Of a stretch of 33,245 bases of DNA, positions 28,422-33,245 are shown in pieces (positions within the stretch are counted from its first letter, which is position 1; every line of letters starts with the position of its first letter). The translations under genes and the position numbers were made by a program. The notes beneath the pieces are model-generated. The model saw only the letters and a program-made list of their open reading frames with translations. It ran no database searches and had not been told where the DNA came from. Source of the stretch: Bacteroidota bacterium (GTDB lineage: Bacteria > Bacteroidota > Bacteroidia > Cytophagales > Cyclobacteriaceae); contig VGMU01000027.1 of assembly GCA_016866385.1 (NCBI GenBank), forward strand, positions 1-33,245, given 5' to 3'.

Positions 28422-28496
28422 CAACGAATTGGATTTATTTTTTTGGTAAGGTTGATTAACTTGTAGACCAAGTAATGCATTTAAACCCAGAATCCC

Positions 28497-28976
28497 ATGA
28501 GAAAAATTGATTCCTTACTTGCAGAATATGGCGAAAGCCACCAAAATAAAACCAACAAGTTGATTCATTGGTTTTGTGTCCCCGCCATATTCTTCAGCGT
28601 AGTAGGTTTAGTGTATAGTATACCTTCTAGCTACCTACAAACCTGGATCCCTGCTCTTGGTAATTTTGCAAACTGGGCTACCTTAACCCTAGTCTTGGTG
28701 CTCCTGTATTACGTCTCCATCTCGGCCCCACTTTCCTTGGGAATGCTCTTATTTTCTTCTTTCTGCCTTGCATTAGCCAACTACCTGACACTTATTTTTC
28801 CTGGAAAATTACCTCTCATCAGTTTGGGAATCTTTGTATTGGCATGGATAGTTCAATTTTATGGCCATAAAATTGAAGGCAAGAAACCATCATTTTTGAA
28901 GGATGTTCAATTTTTGTTGATTGGTCCCGCTTGGCTCATGCATTTCATTTATAAAAAAATCGGAATCGGGTATTAA
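28497..28976 (+). CDS. DUF962/Mpo1-like membrane protein
   Basis: This 159-residue protein matches the DUF962 (YGL010w-like) family. Conserved histidines sit at H15 and H24 in ESHQNKTNKLIHWFCVP, and at H124 in QFYGHKIEGKKPS and H149. About four membrane segments fill residues 26-43, 58-76, 80-102 and 106-122. Yeast Mpo1 is an iron-dependent dioxygenase that shortens 2-hydroxy fatty acids by alpha-oxidation. The retained histidines make a related fatty-acid activity possible here, and Bacteroidota do make hydroxy fatty acids and sphingolipids. This function is inference. It stands alone on the plus strand. Confidence 0.85.
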   Translation: MRKIDSLLAEYGESHQNKTNKLIHWFCVPAIFFSVVGLVYSIPSSYLQTWIPALGNFANWATLTLVLVLLYYVSISAPLSLGMLLFSSFCLALANYLTLIFPGKLPLISLGIFVLAWIVQFYGHKIEGKKPSFLKDVQFLLIGPAWLMHFIYKKIGIGY

Positions 28977-28990
28977 TTCAGGATACAAAA

Positions 28991-29191
28991 TCAAGGTTGA
29001 AATAGCTGCCTAGCCCTTGTCAAGGCTGCCTGATTACCCTGTGTATGAATATTGGATAGGATGGAACACTTTTCTTTATCTGTCAACATCCAATAGAAGG
29101 AAGCCTGTTGTAGCGCTGCTCGATTGCTAAAATTATGTTCAACATAGCCCTGCTCCAATCTAAAAAAATTAGCCCGTGGTTTCCAATACAT
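28991..29191 (-). CDS. Possible small protein of unknown function
   Basis: A 66-codon frame with an ATG start lies in the 312-base gap between the Mpo1-like and DUF4494 genes. A stop codon lies seven codons upstream of the ATG. Codon choice looks like that of neighbouring genes, and the sequence (for example LTDKEKCSILSNIHTQGNQA) looks protein-like, with no long low-complexity part. I recognise no domain, and see no promoter or ribosome binding site. It could be a real small gene, an old gene fragment or chance. Confidence 0.4.
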   Translation of the reverse strand: MYWKPRANFFRLEQGYVEHNFSNRAALQQASFYWMLTDKEKCSILSNIHTQGNQAALTRARQLFQP

Positions 29192-29227
29192 TAGATGGAG
29201 AATGCTCGTTCACTTTTCAATTTTTTA

Positions 29228-29235
29228 TAATTTTA
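29228..29235 (+). promoter_or_regulatory. Weak -7-like element before the DUF4494 gene
   Basis: TAATTTTA matches TAnnTTTG at seven of eight positions in an AT-rich stretch, 53 bases before the ATG at 29289. The rest of the gap to the gene shows no hairpin or other known regulatory motif. Confidence 0.25.
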
Positions 29236-29288
29236 TAGTTCCCCTTTACCAGAGATGCGGTAGATTCGAGTCCTTAACTAAGTAGCAA

Positions 29289-29783
29289 ATGAGAACCTGG
29301 TTTTTGTGTAAAGTAAAGTATGCCAAAGAGACGGAAGAAGGTCTTTTGAAAAGTATTTCAGAACAATATTTAGTGGATGCGGTATCCTTTACCGAAGCAG
29401 AAACTATCCTGTATGCTAAACTCAGCGCCCAAATTCGAGGAGATTTTCAAGTCACTGGAATAAGTAAAAGCAATATCGTGGATGTCTTTTTTTATAAGGA
29501 TGCAGAGATTTGGTACAAGTGTAAGGTAACCTACTTGATTGCTGACGGAGATAGTGGGAAAGAAAAAAAGGTGACCCAATACATGATTGTGACCGCAGTG
29601 GATGTCAAACAAGCCTATGATAGAATTCAGGAAAGTCTTGGCTCAATGTTGGTTAGCTTCAGAGTACCAGATATTACAGAAAGCGCCATCTTAGAAGTAT
29701 TCCCTTTTGAAAAATCAGAGATTAGTCCAGGCCTTCCTCCAGAAAATTTCAAACCTATAACTCAGGAATTGGAAGAAGAATAA
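29289..29783 (+). CDS. DUF4494 domain-containing protein
   Basis: This 164-residue protein is of the DUF4494 type, common in Bacteroidota and of unknown function. The opening MRTWFLCKVKYAKETEEGLL and the following TEAE segment are family-like. The fold appears to contain two similar halves: WFLCKVKY at 4-11 and WYKCKVTY in the middle may be repeats. There is no signal peptide or membrane segment, so it is cytosolic. The gene is alone on the plus strand and converges with an HD-domain gene 32 bases away. Confidence 0.8.
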   Translation: MRTWFLCKVKYAKETEEGLLKSISEQYLVDAVSFTEAETILYAKLSAQIRGDFQVTGISKSNIVDVFFYKDAEIWYKCKVTYLIADGDSGKEKKVTQYMIVTAVDVKQAYDRIQESLGSMLVSFRVPDITESAILEVFPFEKSEISPGLPPENFKPITQELEEE

Positions 29784-29812
29784 AAAAAGGGTTGCAGATA
29801 CGGACCTTTTTT
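29783..29812. terminator. Possible bidirectional terminator after the DUF4494 gene
   Basis: AAAAAAGG and CCTTTTTT form an 8-bp stem around a 14-base loop, between two convergent genes. The stem has only two G-C pairs and the loop is long, so this is a weak candidate that could act on either strand. Confidence 0.4.
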
Positions 29813-29815
29813 ACT

Positions 29816-30427
29816 CTATGCTAAATCAGTGGAGCCTTGATGGGCAACCACAAATGCAATCAAGTCATCCACAGGGATTGCTGCACGCTGGGCGGCATCA
29901 TCAATATCCTCCCGGCTTACTTGGGCGGCAAAAGTTTTGTCTTTAAGCCGTTTTTTCACCCCCTTAACTTCCATACCTACATAGCCTTCCGGTCGCATCA
30001 GGGAGTAGGCATGGACCAGTCCGCTGAGTTCATCAAAGGCATAAAGCATCTTGTCCATCGGGGTACGGGGCTCTACTCCAAAATAGCGGGGACCATGACA
30101 GGCGATGGCTCGAATGATCTCTGAATCGATGGCTCTTGCCTCCAGCTCCTCAATGATTTTCCGACAATGTTGGTCGGGCCATTGGTCCCAATCTGCATCA
30201 TGAAGCAGCCCTGCCAGGTGCCATTTATGGGCTTGAGTCTCATCAAGACCCTGTTCTAGTGCATATACTTTCATCAGGTGTCCCACTTGTTTCATATGCA
30301 CTTTCAAACGCTCATTGAGTACCCATTCATTCAAAAGGGCATGGGCTTGCTCCAAGGAAAGGACATTGCCTATGTTGGCAGAATTTCCAAACTCCTGACG
30401 GTTCAGATTCAAGGATGGGGTTTGCAT
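29816..30427 (-). CDS. HD domain-containing phosphohydrolase
   Basis: The ATG at 30427 gives 203 residues; a TTG 42 bases upstream is also possible. The HD metal ligands are visible: H44 in LKVHMKQVGH, H76 and D77 in LLHDADWDQW, and D132 in AFDELSG. This makes it a likely metal-dependent phosphohydrolase. Similar stand-alone HD proteins are widespread and their substrate is unknown. There is no membrane segment. A downstream neighbour converges on it. An SDR gene ends 124 bases upstream on the same strand. Confidence 0.85.
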   Translation of the reverse strand: MQTPSLNLNRQEFGNSANIGNVLSLEQAHALLNEWVLNERLKVHMKQVGHLMKVYALEQGLDETQAHKWHLAGLLHDADWDQWPDQHCRKIIEELEARAIDSEIIRAIACHGPRYFGVEPRTPMDKMLYAFDELSGLVHAYSLMRPEGYVGMEVKGVKKRLKDKTFAAQVSREDIDDAAQRAAIPVDDLIAFVVAHQGSTDLA

Positions 30428-30530
30428 TTTTTGTATTTGGCGAGACTTTTTTGAATTACTATGGATCAATTGGAAGGCATTCGATTACCGAATTACTAGG
30501 CACCTCTAATTTTCCATTTGGCTTTGACAT

Positions 30531-30552
30531 AGCCCCAAAGCAATTTGGGGCT
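30531..30552 (-). terminator. Strong hairpin at the SDR stop codon
   Basis: AGCCCCAAA and TTTGGGGCT form a perfect 9-bp stem. The plus strand has the loop GCAA, a GNRA-type tetraloop; the minus-strand loop is TTGC. It touches the first base of the SDR stop triplet. There is no T-run on its minus-strand downstream side, so it is more likely a 3'-end stabiliser or a weak terminator than a standard one. Confidence 0.4.
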
Positions 30553-31424
30553 TAGGGCTTTTTTCCTCGAGATGCCTCCATCATATCCCACATTTCTTGA
30601 GGTACCATTTCCAAATTGTTAAACTCTCCTGCACCCTTCAACCATTCTCCACCATCGATGGTGATGACATCTCCATTGATGTAGGCAGAAAAATCAGAGA
30701 TCAAATACGCCGCAAGATTAGCAAGTTCCTGATACACCCCTACCCGGCCTACAGGAACTTTCTTTGCAGGATCAAATTTTTTGACCAACTCCCCGGGGAG
30801 TAAACGGCTCCACGCTCCCTCCGTAGGAAAGGGACCAGGAGCTATGGCATTGGATCGAATGCCGTATTTGGCCCATTCTACCGCCAAGGATCTGGTCATG
30901 GCCAAAACTCCCGCCTTTGCCGCTGCCGAAGGGACCACATAGCCCGAACCCGTCCAGGCATAAGTCGTCACGATATTTAAAAATACCCCCGGCTGCTTGG
31001 CAGCAATCCAATGCTTACCAGCCGTAAGCGTCACTTGGGATGTGCCCTTCAAGACAATATCTAAGACGGTATTGAAGGCATTTGCCGAAAGTCGCTCGGT
31101 AGGACTAATAAAATTACCAGCCGCATTATTCAATACCCCATGGATTTGTCCAAAAGTAGCTATACACTGTGCCCACATGGCCTCTACTTGGGCCATATCT
31201 CGTACATCACAAACCAAGGGAATCACCTTTCCCCCAGTATTATTCATCATCTCTTGGGCAGTTTGTTCCAAGACTTCCAACTTTCTGGAGGTAATAATTA
31301 GGTTGGCCCCCAGTTCCAAAAAATACTCGCCCATGGCACGACCTAGGCCTGTACCTCCACCGGTAATCAAAATGTTTTTGCCCTTCAAAGATCCTTCTCG
31401 GAGCATGCCTTCCGTATAGTTCAT
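30552..31424 (-). CDS. SDR family oxidoreductase, DECR-type 2,4-dienoyl-CoA reductase-like
   Basis: This 290-residue protein has the SDR cofactor motif TGGGTGLG (21-28) and NNAAG (99-103). The usual YxxxK is absent at the expected place. Instead the region 155-170 (YAWTGSGYVVPSAAAK) gives Y155, S166 and K170, the pattern of mammalian mitochondrial 2,4-dienoyl-CoA reductase. Its C-terminal half (PGP, INGDVITIDGGE, GAGEFNNL) also fits that group. The likely role is NADPH-dependent reduction of 2,4-dienoyl-CoA in breakdown of unsaturated fatty acids. The exact substrate remains inferred. ATG start at 31424. A terminator 54 bases upstream separates it from ahcY. Confidence 0.85.
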   Translation of the reverse strand: MNYTEGMLREGSLKGKNILITGGGTGLGRAMGEYFLELGANLIITSRKLEVLEQTAQEMMNNTGGKVIPLVCDVRDMAQVEAMWAQCIATFGQIHGVLNNAAGNFISPTERLSANAFNTVLDIVLKGTSQVTLTAGKHWIAAKQPGVFLNIVTTYAWTGSGYVVPSAAAKAGVLAMTRSLAVEWAKYGIRSNAIAPGPFPTEGAWSRLLPGELVKKFDPAKKVPVGRVGVYQELANLAAYLISDFSAYINGDVITIDGGEWLKGAGEFNNLEMVPQEMWDMMEASRGKKP

Positions 31425-31477
31425 AACATCTAATTCAATTTAACTCCAATATACCACCCCTAGAGAAGATAGAAAAG

Positions 31478-31508
31478 AAAAAAGGAGCTCCAAAAGAACT
31501 CCTTTTTT
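31478..31508 (-). terminator. Intrinsic terminator downstream of ahcY
   Basis: AAAAAAGGAG and CTCCTTTTTT form a perfect 10-bp stem around an 11-base loop. On the minus strand the stem is followed by more T residues (CTTTTC). It lies about 250 bases past the ahcY stop and 54 bases before the SDR start, so it separates the two transcripts. Confidence 0.75.
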
Positions 31509-31532
31509 TAAAGGGGTGATTTATCGGTTAAT

Positions 31533-31547
31533 TGATTAATTGGTTAA
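31533..31547. repeat. Direct repeat copy 1 (left of ahcY)
   Basis: TGATTAATTGGTTAA occurs here and again at 33114-33128 on the same strand. The related 16-mer TTAATTGGTTAACTGG occurs at 31571-31586 and 33117-33132. The copies flank ahcY about 1.55 kb apart. Confidence 0.85.
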
Positions 31548-31595
31548 TCTGCCTTCGGCAGACAGGTCGGTTAATTGGTTAACTGGAATAAGAAT

Positions 31596-31696
31596 GTTAA
31601 GCGTTAAAGGTTAAAAATGTAAATTCTGAATGGAATTACGAATGAAGCACTTTAACGATCAGCCTCTGGATGATCAATTAACCTTTAACATTTAAC
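31596..31696. repeat. Imperfect inverted repeat of GTTAA units
   Basis: The arms 31596-31614 (GTTAAGCGTTAAAGGTTAA) and 31678-31696, its near-complement, match at 17 of 19 positions and are separated by 63 bases. In RNA they could form a long AT-rich hairpin in the ahcY 3' region. A similar arrangement of units lies upstream of ahcY. Confidence 0.7.
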
Positions 31697-31757
31697 AATT
31701 TCCCTTTCCCAAATTCCCGGTTTCAACAGTTAAACAGTTAACCATTTAAATAATTAA

Positions 31758-33068
31758 TCAATAGCGATAGTACTCCGGCTTAAACGGCCCCTTCACTTCC
31801 ACTCCGATGTACTTGGCTTGGTCGTCGGAAAGGGTATCCAGCTGTACGCCCAATTTGGCCAGGTGCAAGAAGGCAACCTTCTCGTCCAAGTGCTTGGGAA
31901 GTACATACACACCAGGAGTATAGTTCTTGTAGTTGGCCCACAATTCCAATTGCGCCAAAGTCTGGTTGGTGAAGGAGTTGGACATCACAAAGGAGGGGTG
32001 ACCTGTAGCGCAACCCAAGTTTACCAAGCGGCCTTCCGCCAAGATGATGATCTCCTTGCCATCTACTTCATACAAGTCCACCTGAGGCTTGATCACGTTC
32101 TTCGTGTTGCCATAGTTTTCGTTCAACCAAGCCATGTCGATTTCGTTGTCGAAGTGGCCAATGTTACATACGATCGCCTTGTCCTTCATCGCCTTGAAGT
32201 GAGCACCGGTGATGATGTCCTTGTTGCCCGTAGCAGTCACCACGATGTCTGCTTCTTTAATCGCATCAGCCATCTTCTTCACGGCAAAGCCGTCCATAGC
32301 AGCCTGTAGCGCACAGATGGGGTCGATTTCGGTTACGATTACACGAGCACCAGCTCCACGAAGGGAGGCAGCGGATCCTTTTCCTACGTCACCGTAGCCA
32401 GCCACAACGGCTACTTTACCCGCCATCATCACGTCCGTAGCACGACGGATCGCATCTACTAGGGATTCCTTACAGCCGTACTTGTTGTCAAACTTGGATT
32501 TGGTTACTGAGTCATTCACGTTGATGGCAGGCATAGGGAGCGTGCCGTTTTTCATGCGCTCGTACAGACGGTGTACACCTGTGGTCGTTTCTTCAGATAG
32601 CCCTCTGATACCTGCCACTAAGTCAGGGTACTGATCAAGCACCATGTTGGTCAAGTCACCCCCATCGTCTAGGATCATGTTGAGGGGCTGCTGGCTTTCG
32701 CCGAAAAATAGCGTTTGCTCGATGCACCAATCAAATTCCTCGGCAGTTTGTCCCTTCCAAGCATAGACTTGGATGCCCGCAGCAGCGATGGCCGCAGCAG
32801 CATGGTCTTGGGTAGAGAAAATATTGCATGAAGACCAGGTCACCTCAGCGCCCAGGGCAACCAAGGTTTCGATCAACACGGCAGTTTGGATGGTCATGTG
32901 AAGACAGCCGGCCACGCGCGCACCCTTCAGGGGCTGTGATGGACCGAATTCAGCACGAAGGGCCATCAATCCTGGCATTTCGGCTTCAGCCAAACGAATT
33001 TCTTTTCTTCCCCACTCCGCTAGGGAGATGTCTTTAACTTTGTAAGGGATGTAAGTGGTAGTGGACAT
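31758..33068 (-). CDS. ahcY: Adenosylhomocysteinase
   Basis: This 436-residue enzyme hydrolyses S-adenosylhomocysteine to adenosine and homocysteine, clearing the product of methyltransferases in the cytosol. The motifs are complete: [15 protein letters not shown] (55-69) with H57, the active-site segment [13 protein letters not shown] (183-195) and the NAD-binding GYGDVGKG (224-231). The C-terminus ends in the typical PEYYRY. The start ATG at 33068 gives the usual length. The coding sequence is visibly GC-richer than its neighbours, about half G+C in sampled stretches against near 42% elsewhere, which suits a highly expressed gene. No S-adenosylhomocysteine riboswitch is recognisable upstream. 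Both flanks carry GTTAA-rich repeats. Confidence 0.97.
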   Translation of the reverse strand: MSTTTYIPYKVKDISLAEWGRKEIRLAEAEMPGLMALRAEFGPSQPLKGARVAGCLHMTIQTAVLIETLVALGAEVTWSSCNIFSTQDHAAAAIAAAGIQVYAWKGQTAEEFDWCIEQTLFFGESQQPLNMILDDGGDLTNMVLDQYPDLVAGIRGLSEETTTGVHRLYERMKNGTLPMPAINVNDSVTKSKFDNKYGCKESLVDAIRRATDVMMAGKVAVVAGYGDVGKGSAASLRGAGARVIVTEIDPICALQAAMDGFAVKKMADAIKEADIVVTATGNKDIITGAHFKAMKDKAIVCNIGHFDNEIDMAWLNENYGNTKNVIKPQVDLYEVDGKEIIILAEGRLVNLGCATGHPSFVMSNSFTNQTLAQLELWANYKNYTPGVYVLPKHLDEKVAFLHLAKLGVQLDTLSDDQAKYIGVEVKGPFKPEYYRY

Positions 33069-33081
33069 AGGAATATGAATT

Positions 33082-33175
33082 GTTAAAAATGTTAAAGGCG
33101 TTAAATGTTTAACTGATTAATTGGTTAACTGGTTAAGCTGTTGAAGGCAGGATAAACATGTTAAAGGTTGGTTAA
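33082..33175. repeat. GTTAA-rich repeat tract upstream of ahcY
   Basis: Eight GTTAA or TTAAC units occur in about 95 bases directly before the ahcY start. They include the 15-mer and 16-mer shared with the downstream flank, and ATGTTAAAGG at 33089-33098 and 33158-33167. This tract would lie in the ahcY leader or promoter. I do not find a clear -7 element in it. Confidence 0.75.
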
Positions 33176-33245
33176 TAAGTACAATAAACGGTGACTTTTG
33201 GGAATATTTCGGAGTGCTCAGAAGATGGTTCAATTAACGTCCTGC

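Larger units (their letters stand above)
31425..31757. other. Gene-free gap rich in GTTAA repeats
   Basis: This 333-base gap between the SDR and ahcY genes holds the terminator at 31478-31508. It is followed by about ten copies of GTTAA or its complement TTAAC. It also has a small hairpin at 31548-31562 (TCTGCC, loop TTC, GGCAGA). No open reading frame longer than a few tens of codons looks real. I see no RNA gene. Confidence 0.7.

Noticed and set aside
29261..29275. A GATTCGAGTCC string like a tRNA T-arm before the DUF4494 gene
   Set aside because: The flanking bases do not form the 5-bp T-stem, and no acceptor, D or anticodon arms can be built around it.
31500..31757. A CRISPR array, suggested by the regular GTTAA units
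   Set aside because: Units are only five to sixteen bases long with irregular spacing and no constant-length unique spacers, and no cas genes are nearby.
31818..32309. A 163-codon plus-strand frame antisense to ahcY
   Set aside because: It lies wholly within ahcY, whose motifs are complete. Long antisense frames are common in GC-richer coding sequence.
31533..33132. ahcY as a transposable cassette bounded by the direct repeats
   Set aside because: There is no transposase, terminal inverted repeat or target-site duplication, and the higher GC is also expected for a highly expressed core gene.
33069..33245. A possible S-adenosylhomocysteine or SAM riboswitch before ahcY
   Set aside because: The region is mainly AT-rich GTTAA repeats, and I could not assemble the conserved helices or motif of these riboswitch classes.

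Overview
The window is an ordinary core stretch of a Bacteroidota chromosome. Gene content points to Cytophagales, probably a Cyclobacteriaceae/Algoriphagus-like marine or freshwater bacterium, but the genus is an inference. The evidence is three type IX secretion system (T9SS) proteins (SprA, PorU, PorV), several Bacteroidota-restricted families (DUF4837, DUF4494), moderate GC, weak Shine-Dalgarno sites and TAnnTTTG-type promoter elements. I see no phage, insertion sequence, CRISPR array, rRNA or tRNA.

Layout. (a) 1-12577, plus strand: the end of a DUF4837 gene, a malic enzyme/phosphotransacetylase fusion, ruvA and the giant sprA are tightly packed. They are followed by gcvH, a VanZ-like gene and a TonB-family gene, closed by two hairpin terminators. 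(b) 12669-18077, minus strand: a three-gene run of a DAO-type FAD oxidoreductase, a TolB-like/outer-membrane barrel fusion with a dead peptidase-like domain, and yicC. (c) 18133-25172, plus strand: five genes joined by overlapping stop/start codons, namely an MBL-fold hydrolase, pssA, porU, porV and an M16-like protein without its zinc site. (d) 25198-28421, minus strand: a second DAO-type oxidoreductase, an NhaC antiporter and a DEDDy exonuclease. (e) 28497-29783, plus strand: an Mpo1-like membrane protein and a DUF4494 gene, with a possible small minus-strand gene between them. (f) 29816-33068, minus strand: an HD-domain protein, a DECR-type SDR reductase and ahcY. ahcY is flanked on both sides by GTTAA-rich repeats.

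How the genes work together: SprA is the T9SS outer-membrane translocon, PorV the shuttle that takes cargo off SprA, and PorU the cell-surface protease that removes the cargo C-terminal signal. These three lie in two separate operons about 8 kb apart. The rest is mainly housekeeping: carbon metabolism, recombination, phospholipid synthesis, the methyl cycle and ion homeostasis.

The most unusual sequence feature is an almost perfect 159-bp in-frame tandem duplication (157 of 159 positions identical) inside the first FAD oxidoreductase gene. It adds 53 residues to the protein. Other points are two proteins that keep a protease fold but have lost the metal ligands (one beside T9SS genes), the overlapping porUV operon, and the repeats around ahcY. 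I did not find a clearly new multi-gene system.
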